29,579 bases of DNA from Treponema sp. (GTDB lineage Bacteria; Spirochaetota; Spirochaetia; Treponematales; Breznakiellaceae). A program made the position numbers and the translations under genes. Below the pieces are notes generated by a model, which was not told the origin of the DNA, ran no database searches, and saw nothing but the letters and a program-made list of their open reading frames with translations. The stretch is taken from contig JAIRLK010000195.1 of the NCBI GenBank assembly GCA_031259515.1, positions 1 to 29,579 of the forward strand, written 5' to 3'. Shown one piece after another: positions 7,613 to 13,552 of this stretch. How positions within the stretch are numbered: position 1 is the stretch's first letter; the number at the start of each line of letters is the position of its first letter.

Positions 7613-7654
7613 CAAGGGCCGCAGTTCCTAATACCCTCCTCTAAATATACTACG

Positions 7655-8515
7655 TTATTGGAGAAGTTGCAAGACCGACTGGGTCCTCTGGTTAGCCTGG
7701 GCCAGCATAGCCGTCCCTGACTGAGACAGTATCTGGTCCCGGGTGTAGGCAACTATTTGGTTCGCCATGTCGGTATCCCTGATCCGGGATTCCGCCGCCT
7801 GAAGGTTCTCGGCGCTGATATCAATCCCCTTAACCGCATGTTCCATCCGGTTTTGATAGGCTCCCAGGTCCGCCCGTTGCTTGTTGATGATTCTGATGGC
7901 CGAATCCAGGGTTCCTATGGCCCGGTTGGCGTCTTCCGGACTTTCCAGGCTGACGAACGTGTCATTCCCCGCGTCCCGGATACCCAGCCCTTTGGAGGTC
8001 ATGGTCCCTATGAATATCTGTTCCCGCTGGTCCATATTGGCCCCCACATGGAACCACATAGAAGCCACGATCTCGTTGTCGCCGTTTCCCCGGGCAAAGC
8101 GGCCGGTCAGCATGTTCATACCGTTAAACTGGGCATGGCTGGCAATACGGTCGATTTCGTCTACCAACTGGGATACTTCCACCTGAATGTACATACGATC
8201 TTCTTCAGCGTAGATACCGTTGGCTGACTGTACGGCCAATTCCCGGATACGCTGGATGATGTCCCCGGTTTCCTGAAGGTAACCTTCGCTCGTCTGAATG
8301 AAGGAAATGCCGTTGGACACATTGGCGGAAGCCTGGTTCAAGCCCCGGATCTGGCTCCGCATCTTTTCGGAGACCGCAAGCCCGGAGGCATCGTCCCCCG
8401 CCCGGTTTATCCGTAAACCGGAGGACAGCTTCTCCATGTCTTTGGTAAGAGTCCCTTGGGTAAGCTGCAGGGACCTGTCGGCGAACATAGCGCTCAGGTT
8501 GTGGTTGATGATCAT
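7655..8515 (-). CDS. flaB: Flagellin, periplasmic filament core protein FlaB-type (second paralogue)
   Basis: This 286-residue FlaB paralogue is organised like its neighbour: N-terminal MIINHNLSAMFADRS, SSGLRINRAGDDASGLAVSEKM, and a C-terminal ENLQAAESRIRDTDMANQI and TQSVLQLLQ. The middle segment is a few residues longer, with an insertion (RGNGDNEIV) around 142-150. The start at 8515 is set by AGGAGG 5 bases upstream and by the conserved MIINHN N-terminus. An in-frame extension to 8632 covers only leader sequence. A strong sigma-28 promoter lies at 8632-8659. The tandem flaB pair probably arose by duplication, and filaments in treponemes are mixtures of FlaB proteins. Confidence 0.95.
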   Translation of the reverse strand: MIINHNLSAMFADRSLQLTQGTLTKDMEKLSSGLRINRAGDDASGLAVSEKMRSQIRGLNQASANVSNGISFIQTSEGYLQETGDIIQRIRELAVQSANGIYAEEDRMYIQVEVSQLVDEIDRIASHAQFNGMNMLTGRFARGNGDNEIVASMWFHVGANMDQREQIFIGTMTSKGLGIRDAGNDTFVSLESPEDANRAIGTLDSAIRIINKQRADLGAYQNRMEHAVKGIDISAENLQAAESRIRDTDMANQIVAYTRDQILSQSGTAMLAQANQRTQSVLQLLQ

Positions 8516-8816
8516 ATCATCCTCCTTGATAATATCGGCCAAGGCATCCTTGCCTTGGATTGGCCGCTTCCTTCCCACAAAATCATGCCGCACATAAGGT
8601 TCCGCGTTGGAAAGAAACTTAACCAAATACAATATCGGCAGGGCTTACTATAAACTTTAGAGTATCCGTGAAAAAAACAGAATATTTGCCACAATTTACA
8701 ACGTACAACAATCCCAAATTTTGGAGGTGAGTTGCAAAGACCGCGCTAAAGCCGCATACAAGGAACCCTCCTGAAACCCAGAGCGCAGCTTCCCCACCTG
8801 GCGCTTCCGCAAATCG
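8516..8816 (-). other. Leader region of flaB and 3' flank of the lipoprotein gene
   Basis: This 301-base gap holds the sigma-28 promoter (8632-8659) and about 110 bases of flaB leader on its left. On its right (8660-8816) I see no terminator for the lipoprotein gene, only a weak stem agcgc/gcgct around 8783-8806. The plus strand has a GGAGGTGAG near 8722 with only a trivial frame after it. Confidence 0.55.
8632..8659 (-). promoter_or_regulatory. Sigma-28 (FliA) promoter of flaB (7655-8515)
   Basis: The minus strand reads TAAAGTTT (8659-8652), 12 bases, then GCCGATAT (8639-8632). This compares with the flagellar sigma-28 consensus TAAAGTTT-N11-GCCGATAA, so the -35 is perfect, the -10 is 7 of 8, and the spacing is one base longer. 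It places flaB in the late flagellar regulon, with a leader of about 110 bases ending in AGGAGG. Confidence 0.8.
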
Positions 8817-9440
8817 CTATTGAGCGACAAACTCCGCTCCCCGTTCCTCTTTCACCGTAAGGGAAGAAAGGGAAAGGTACAAATAGGGGAAGCCGTCCTC
8901 CTCGTAGGATTTCAGGACCCCTGCGGCTTCCACCCAGGCATCCTCTTCGGGATAGGAAGACTCCGGGGCGTCCTCCTCGTCCCGGGACTCCCGGTCCCAG
9001 GCCACCTCAAACCCGGCGCTCCCGTCATTGCCGCAGCAGCCGGGTCCGTACCGGATCACAAAGCAGTAGGAAACGCCGTAGTCTGTTGAGTCATAGGATT
9101 TGAACAGCCCCTCCAGCTTGATGGTCTTTCCCATGTAGTCTTCCGGGTTAAGGTAGACGTCGTTGGTTTGGGCAATGAACATCTTTTCTTTTATTTCGAC
9201 AACAGCCCCCGCGTCGCCGACGGCTTTTCCGCTGCCCTGGACATCGGCCTCCGCCGTCTCCGCGGAATCCTGGCCGCCCGTATCCGATAGCGCTACCGCT
9301 CTGGTACCGGCGGAATTGCGTTGAACCGCTGTGCCGGGACCGCCAATACCGCAGCCGGTCAGGACGGCGGCAAGCAACAGGGCGGAAAAAACACTGGGCG
9401 CAGGACGCGCTAATTGTACCGCGTTTCTATCGGGTTTCAT
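8817..9440 (-). CDS. Putative lipoprotein in a metal ABC transporter operon
   Basis: This 207-residue protein has a lipoprotein signal peptide ending in the lipobox L27-T-G-C30. A low-complexity linker (about 31-78) is followed by one compact domain (about 82-200). The domain has FIAQTNDVYLNPEDYMGKTI at 88-107, the cysteine motif YGPGCCGNDG with C135 and C136, a third cysteine at C126, and DAWVEAAGVL near 167-176. The OB-like pattern and paired cysteines loosely recall the C-terminal part of the TIGR03943/DUF1980 (YcgQ) proteins; this is inference from memory. The ATG at 9440 overlaps the permease stop by 14 bases and has GGAG 8 bases upstream, so it is translated with the transporter. It may bind metal at the outer face of the membrane. 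Confidence 0.75.
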   Translation of the reverse strand: MKPDRNAVQLARPAPSVFSALLLAAVLTGCGIGGPGTAVQRNSAGTRAVALSDTGGQDSAETAEADVQGSGKAVGDAGAVVEIKEKMFIAQTNDVYLNPEDYMGKTIKLEGLFKSYDSTDYGVSYCFVIRYGPGCCGNDGSAGFEVAWDRESRDEEDAPESSYPEEDAWVEAAGVLKSYEEDGFPYLYLSLSSLTVKEERGAEFVAQ

Positions 9441-10263
9441 TTCGTTTACTCCGTTTAATCAGGGCTATGCCCCAAAAAATAAAGAAAGCCAGGATGTTGC
9501 AAAGTACCACGCTGGCTCCGGTCGGCGCGGCGTAGATGTAAGAAACCACTACGCCGATGAAGAAACAACTCACCGAAACCAGGGCGGAACTGAGGGTTAC
9601 CGTTTTGAACCGTTTGCAGATCCGCATGGAGGTGAGGGCGGGAAAGATGATGAGGCTTGATATGAGCATAGCCCCCATCATCCTCATCCCCAGAACTATG
9701 GTAATGGCGGTAAGAAAGGCGATGAGCATAGCGTAGAGTCCGGTTTTTGTACCCGTCGCCTTGGCGAAGTTCTCATCAAAGGTAACCGCGAAGATCCTGT
9801 TGTAGCAGAGTACAAAGAGGGTCAATACCGTCACGGAAAGAATGACGCTCAGGGTAACGTCGTTTTTGCTCATGGCCAGGATGCTGCCGAAAAGATAGTT
9901 GCATACGTCGGTATTCATCCCGGTGGTTACGGAGATCACCACGACCCCTATGGCCAGGGCCCCAGAGGAAATCATGGCGATGGCGGCGTCCCCTCGAATC
10001 TTGTGGTTCTCGCTCAGTCTGAGGAGGAAGAAGGCCGCAGCCACCACAATGGGAATAGAGACCGTGAGGGGCGCGGCGTTCATGGCTGTGGCGAGGGCCA
10101 GGGTTCCGAACCCCACATGGGAAAGGCCGTCTCCTATCATGGAGTAGCGTTTCAGAACCAGGCTGACCCCGAGGAGGCTGGCGCACAGGGATACCAGAAA
10201 CCCGACGACCACCGCCCTGACGAGAAAAGTATAAGAAAACATTTCCTGGAGCACGTCAATCAT
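9427..10263 (-). CDS. znuB: Metal (zinc/manganese type) ABC transporter permease
   Basis: This 278-residue polytopic protein belongs to the ABC-3 family of zinc, manganese or iron permeases (ZnuB/TroC/MntB). About eight hydrophobic helices are visible. Family features include LVLKRYSMIGDGLSHVGFG near residues 36-54 and GMRMMGAMLISSLIIFPALTS near 193-213. The ATG at 10263 overlaps the stop of the ATPase gene by 8 bases and has AGGAGA upstream. The metal cannot be decided from the sequence, so the symbol is tentative. No solute-binding protein gene (ZnuA/TroA) lies beside it; the third gene of the operon is a lipoprotein of a different type. Confidence 0.88.
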   Translation of the reverse strand: MIDVLQEMFSYTFLVRAVVVGFLVSLCASLLGVSLVLKRYSMIGDGLSHVGFGTLALATAMNAAPLTVSIPIVVAAAFFLLRLSENHKIRGDAAIAMISSGALAIGVVVISVTTGMNTDVCNYLFGSILAMSKNDVTLSVILSVTVLTLFVLCYNRIFAVTFDENFAKATGTKTGLYAMLIAFLTAITIVLGMRMMGAMLISSLIIFPALTSMRICKRFKTVTLSSALVSVSCFFIGVVVSYIYAAPTGASVVLCNILAFFIFWGIALIKRSKRNETR

Positions 10264-10966
10264 TTTTATTGTCTCCTAAAAAATTCTTACCCGCCTGAGA
10301 TTTTTTGTAATCCTCAGGTTTCCCAAAGAAGAGCTGTTCGTTTTTCAGATGGAGTATACAGGAGGCGTACCGCATGGCGCTCCCCAGGTCATGGGAAACC
10401 ATGATGACGGTAACGCCCGCCTCCCGGTTTATCTGTTCAACAAGGCGGTAGAGTTCCGGGGTAACAAGGGGATCAAGACCCGCCGCCGGCTCGTCCAGGA
10501 TGAGGAGCCGGGAACCGGCGCAGAGGGACCGAGCCAGAAGCGCCCGCCGTTGCTGCCCGCCTGAAAGCTCCCGGAAACACCGGTTTCGCAGTTCCCCTAT
10601 TCCCAGGCGGGCCAGGTTTTCTTCCGCCGCCTGTTTGTCCCGCCGGGTGTAAAAGGGATGAAAAGCCCGCTTTCCCAGCCGCCCCGAAAGGACCACTTCG
10701 TAGACTCCGGCGGGAAAATCCCGCCGGTTCGCCATTTGTTGAGGGAGATACCCAATTTCCCGGGAGCTAAGGCCTCCCTCCAGGGTTATAGTCCCGGCGC
10801 CGGGCTTCTTCAACCCCAGAATCCCCCGGATAAGGGTACTTTTCCCGGAACCGTTTTCCCCTATGACCCACAGGTAATCCCCTTCTTCTACCGTAAACGT
10901 AACATCCCTGAGTACGGTATTTCCCTCGTAGGCAAATGAAACATTCCGGCACGTGAGGAGGGTCAT
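10256..10966 (-). CDS. znuC: Metal ABC transporter ATP-binding protein
   Basis: This 236-residue ABC ATPase powers the ABC-3 type permease encoded next to it. The Walker A motif GENGSGKST is at about residues 36-44, the Q-loop at YLPQQ, the signature LSGGQQRR near 131-138, Walker B LLILDEPAAGLDP near 149-161, and the switch histidine in VSHD. The start at 10966 (MTLLTCRNVSFAYEG) is chosen because GAGGGA lies 8 bases upstream; a frame to 11002 adds only leader. It is the first gene of a three-gene minus-strand operon. I found no convincing promoter or metal-repressor operator upstream, where a GC-rich stretch and a tandem repeat lie. Confidence 0.9.
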   Translation of the reverse strand: MTLLTCRNVSFAYEGNTVLRDVTFTVEEGDYLWVIGENGSGKSTLIRGILGLKKPGAGTITLEGGLSSREIGYLPQQMANRRDFPAGVYEVVLSGRLGKRAFHPFYTRRDKQAAEENLARLGIGELRNRCFRELSGGQQRRALLARSLCAGSRLLILDEPAAGLDPLVTPELYRLVEQINREAGVTVIMVSHDLGSAMRYASCILHLKNEQLFFGKPEDYKKSQAGKNFLGDNKND

Positions 10967-11011
10967 CGTCCTGATCCCTCTATAATACTTCGGGGGGACC
11001 AAGGCCCCTGG

Positions 11012-11041
11012 GTCCTTTGGACCCTTGTCCTTTGGACCCTT
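11012..11041. repeat. Tandem direct repeat, two perfect 15-bp units
   Basis: The unit gtcctttggaccctt occurs twice head to tail (11012-11026 and 11027-11041). Each unit contains the small palindrome tcc-ttt-gga, so each could fold as a mini-hairpin. It lies in the 5' leader or upstream region of the metal transporter operon. No function is evident. Confidence 0.7.
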
Positions 11042-11144
11042 AGCGGGGCGTTACGGGGACAGCGGAGGACCGAAGGGCCGGAACGAGGGGTCGGACGTGC
11101 GAAACAATTCCGCGGCTTCCCCTTCCTTAACAGAGAATAGCCTC

Positions 11145-11277
11145 TAGCAGCCTGTTGCACTTGTAGGTTTTTGCGGTACAAAGTACCGCTATCGGGCTCT
11201 TTTGGCAGTTTGCAGGGTAAAAAATCGCCGGTTAGGCGATTTTTTGGGATTTTATGCGCGAGGCGCGACAAACTGCT
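11145..11277 (+). repeat. Structured intergenic repeat, copy B
   Basis: This is a diverged copy of the element at 6199-6342. Shared boxes are cctgttgca-ttgt-g near the left end (11151-11166), cgggctcttttgg (11193-11205), and ttttatGCGC-GAG-GCGCgaca near the right end (11250-11269). The internal stems differ in sequence from copy A but are again perfect: gcggtac/gtaccgc (11173-11189) and aaaaaatcgcc/ggcgatttttt (11219-11245). The terminal inverted repeat, agcagcctgttgc with gcgacaaactgct, has three mismatches. Confidence 0.75.
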
Positions 11278-11356
11278 CGCGTTAAATGTTAAATTGCTGT
11301 TCCAATCAAAGGCTTCCATAAAAAGATGATTCTAATATATATTGTTTTAATGTATA

Positions 11357-11385
11357 TTGACAAGATTATCTGATATAGCTATAGT
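11357..11385 (+). promoter_or_regulatory. Sigma-70 promoter of the rimP-nusA-infB operon
   Basis: TTGACA (11357-11362), a 17-base spacer and TATAGT (11380-11385) make a near-perfect housekeeping promoter, with AT-rich DNA upstream that could act as an UP element. Transcription should start near 11392, giving a leader of about 68 bases before the rimP ATG. The leader contains an intrinsic terminator. Confidence 0.85.
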
Positions 11386-11410
11386 GAGAGAGACAGTCGG
11401 AGATTCAGTT

Positions 11411-11440
11411 AAAAAGGGTCGGTCGAACGGCCCTTTTTTT
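11411..11440 (+). terminator. Intrinsic terminator (attenuator candidate) in the rimP-nusA leader
   Basis: The arms aaaaagggtcg (11411-11421) and cggcccttttt (11428-11438) pair with one T-G wobble around the loop gtcgaa, and the run of seven T residues ends at 11440. It lies between the promoter at 11357 and the rimP ATG at 11460, so full-length mRNA requires read-through. It could release a short RNA of about 50 bases. I saw no obvious alternative antiterminator stem. Confidence 0.75.
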
Positions 11441-11459
11441 ATAATGGAAAGGCGGAGTA

Positions 11460-11930
11460 ATGCGGTACACCCCACGGGAAGCGGATCCGGTATTTGACTC
11501 CCTGGAAACGGTAGTCCGGGGATTGGGGATGACCTTGATAGAATTGGTCGTGTCCGAACACCGGGGGAACGTGCAGATTCGGGCGGTAGTGGACAAAATC
11601 GGGCCTGTGGGGACCGATGATTGTTCCCGGGTCCATCGGGCCATCGCGCCCCGGTTGGAGCTGGCTTTTCCCGGCAGGGACCTCTACCTGGAGGTATCTT
11701 CCCCCGGGATAAACCGCCTTATCAAAAACGGAGCGGAATTTCAGTTCTACCTGGGCCGGGGGATCCGGTGTTACCGGACTGATATTTCTGATTGGACCGG
11801 AGGTATTCTTCTGGCTGCTGATTCCGGAGGGATAACCCTCAAAGGAAAAGACGGCGCGGTCTTATTGCCGTACGGGATTATAGCTAAAGCGCGGTTAGAG
11901 GATGTCGCGTTGCCGGAAAGCGGCGTTTGA
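11460..11930 (+). CDS. rimP: Ribosome maturation factor RimP
   Basis: This 156-residue protein is RimP (YlxS), which helps mature the 30S subunit. The pattern DPVFDSLETVVRGLGMTLIELVV near the N-terminus, DDCSRVHRAIAPRLE, and YLEVSSPGINRLIK near residues 77-90 are family hallmarks. The C-terminal SH3-like part is more divergent. The ATG at 11460 follows AAGGCGGAGTA, which gives a ribosome-binding site. rimP upstream of nusA and infB is the order found in many bacteria. It lies 20 bases after the leader terminator, so its expression depends on read-through. Confidence 0.9.
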   Translation: MRYTPREADPVFDSLETVVRGLGMTLIELVVSEHRGNVQIRAVVDKIGPVGTDDCSRVHRAIAPRLELAFPGRDLYLEVSSPGINRLIKNGAEFQFYLGRGIRCYRTDISDWTGGILLAADSGGITLKGKDGAVLLPYGIIAKARLEDVALPESGV

Positions 11931-12010
11931 CCGATTCTATCCGGGTAAATGGACCGGGGTAGAATGCCGCGCCGGAAACATAATAAAAAGCTTACAGGAG
12001 GTTTATTCTC

Positions 12011-13516
12011 GTGGCTACAAATATGTCGGAGGCAATTAACCAGTTGATTCAGGATCGGGGTATTCCCGAAGATCTGATTCTGCGGACCATAGAAAACACC
12101 CTCTTGGCGGCGTATAAGCGCCGGTTTGGAAACGCGGATAACGCCACGGTCCGGTTCAGCGATGACAACCGGGAGGTTTCGATCTACGCTCAGAAGAAAA
12201 TTGTGGACGGAGTGTATGATCCGGTATCAGAGATAGACCTGGAAGACGCCCGGGAACTTAACCCCGACGCCGAAATTGGGGATGAACTCCTCATTGAGGT
12301 GGATCCTAAGGATTTTGACCGGATTTCCGTACAAAGCGCCAAGCAGACCGCCCATCAGTCTATCAGGGAGATACAGAAGGACAGCCTCTATTCGGAATAC
12401 AAGGATAAAGTCGGGGAGATTATCATCGGGTATTATCAGCGGGAGCGGAACGGGACCATTTATGTGGACCTGGGGAAGCTGGAGGGGATACTTCCTAAAA
12501 AATACCAGTCTCCTCGGGAAAGCTACCATGTCAATGACCGCATTAAGGCCCTTATTATAGAAGTGAATAAAGTCCCTTCTGGATTCCAGATCGTCCTTTC
12601 CCGGGCCCATACGGAATTTGTCCGGGCCATTTTTGAGCTTGAAGTGCCGGAAGTCTACGATAAGACCGTGGAGATCTATAAAATAGTCCGGGAGCCGGGA
12701 TACCGCACCAAGCTTGCGGTTTATTCTAACCGGGACGATGTTGACCCTGTGGGGGCCTGCGTGGGCCTTAAAGGGGTGCGTATTCAGGCGGTCATACGGG
12801 AGTTGGAAGGGGAAAAAATCGACATTCTCAAATACGATCCGGATCCCCGGAAATTTATCAAAAACGCCCTTTCCCCGGCGGAAGTCCGGGATGTGATCGT
12901 CCTGGATGAGGCCAAACATCAGGCCCTGGCGGTGGTGGCCGAATCTCAGCTTTCGCTGGCCATAGGAAAACAGGGGCTTAACGTCAGGCTGGCGAACCGT
13001 CTTGCGGACTGGAACATTGACGTCAAGACCGACGCCCAGTTTGCGGAAATGGACATTGCCAGCGAATCCCGGCGTGCGGTTTCGGAACTTTTTGGGGATG
13101 CCGAGGAGTATGGGGAAGAGATTTCCCGTATTTCGGAACTTCCCGGCGTGGATCCGGAAACGGCCGCGGTCCTGCGGGAAAACGGCATCGACTTTATCGA
13201 AGATTTCCTGGAGCTTCAGGATGACGCGATATCCGGTCTCAAAGGGGTTACGGTGGAGCGGTTGGATATCCTGCGTAAGCTTATTGAAGAGTATGTAGAG
13301 ATCGTGGAAGAAGATGAGGAAGAAGAAGAAAAAGCTCCCGCCGAAGCGGAAGTACCGGTGGGCGGCGGGGAAGCCGGTGGGGCGGCGGCTGAGGAAAGCG
13401 CCGAGGCCGAAGCGGAAGAATATGAATGTCCCGAATGCGGCGCGAAGATTAACCCCTCTATGGCCAGTTGTCCTAACTGTGGAGTCGGGCTTAGTTTTGA
13501 ATACGAGGAAGAATAA
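12011..13516 (+). CDS. nusA: Transcription termination/antitermination factor NusA with C-terminal zinc ribbon
   Basis: This 501-residue protein binds RNA polymerase and nascent RNA to modulate pausing, termination and antitermination. In order it has the N-terminal RNA polymerase-binding domain (about 1-125), an S1 domain (about 135-200), two KH domains (about 205-345; VGACVGLKGVRIQAVIREL and LAIGKQGLNVRLA), and a helix-hairpin-helix segment (about 370-425). A very acidic linker (about 428-470) and a four-cysteine ribbon close the protein: C473-PE-C476 and C487-PN-C490. The ribbon and linker are not part of E. coli or B. subtilis NusA. The start is GTG at 12011, with AGGAGG 9 bases upstream; an ATG at 12023 is less well placed. 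It is followed by infB after 36 bases. Confidence 0.93.
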   Translation: MATNMSEAINQLIQDRGIPEDLILRTIENTLLAAYKRRFGNADNATVRFSDDNREVSIYAQKKIVDGVYDPVSEIDLEDARELNPDAEIGDELLIEVDPKDFDRISVQSAKQTAHQSIREIQKDSLYSEYKDKVGEIIIGYYQRERNGTIYVDLGKLEGILPKKYQSPRESYHVNDRIKALIIEVNKVPSGFQIVLSRAHTEFVRAIFELEVPEVYDKTVEIYKIVREPGYRTKLAVYSNRDDVDPVGACVGLKGVRIQAVIRELEGEKIDILKYDPDPRKFIKNALSPAEVRDVIVLDEAKHQALAVVAESQLSLAIGKQGLNVRLANRLADWNIDVKTDAQFAEMDIASESRRAVSELFGDAEEYGEEISRISELPGVDPETAAVLRENGIDFIEDFLELQDDAISGLKGVTVERLDILRKLIEEYVEIVEEDEEEEEKAPAEAEVPVGGGEAGGAAAEESAEAEAEEYECPECGAKINPSMASCPNCGVGLSFEYEEE

Positions 13517-13552
13517 GGAATTTCGAGAAATCGAAGTATTTAAAGGTGGATC

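Larger units (their letters stand above)
7321..7654 (-). other. Intergenic region between the two flaB genes
   Basis: This 334-base stretch has no supported gene. It holds a perfect 12-bp inverted repeat, ggtaagaatcct (7573-7584) with aggattcttacc (7601-7612), 43 bases after the stop of the upstream flaB. It also holds a near-palindrome at 7445-7496, whose two arms each carry CCGATAA on opposite strands. The rest, including the GC-rich part at 7350-7440, shows nothing I can assign. Confidence 0.6.
10967..11459. other. Divergent intergenic region between the metal operon and the rimP operon
   Basis: The 493 bases hold, from left to right, a GC-rich stretch with a tandem 15-bp repeat (11012-11041), structured repeat copy B (11145-11277), an AT-rich imperfect palindrome aatatatatt/aatgtatatt (11334-11358) touching the -35 box, the rimP operon promoter (11357-11385) and the leader terminator (11411-11440). 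Long minus-strand frames here have the arginine- and proline-rich composition of non-coding GC-rich DNA, and I do not call a gene. Confidence 0.6.

Noticed and set aside
8532..8539. GCCGATAT on the minus strand as a second sigma-28 -10 element
   Set aside because: It lies only about 8 bases from the flaB ribosome-binding site, so the transcript would barely include it. No TAAA stands at the right distance.
10963..11319. 118-codon minus-strand frame upstream of the metal ATPase gene
   Set aside because: It crosses structured repeat B and the tandem repeat, is rich in Arg and Pro, and has no ribosome-binding site at its start.
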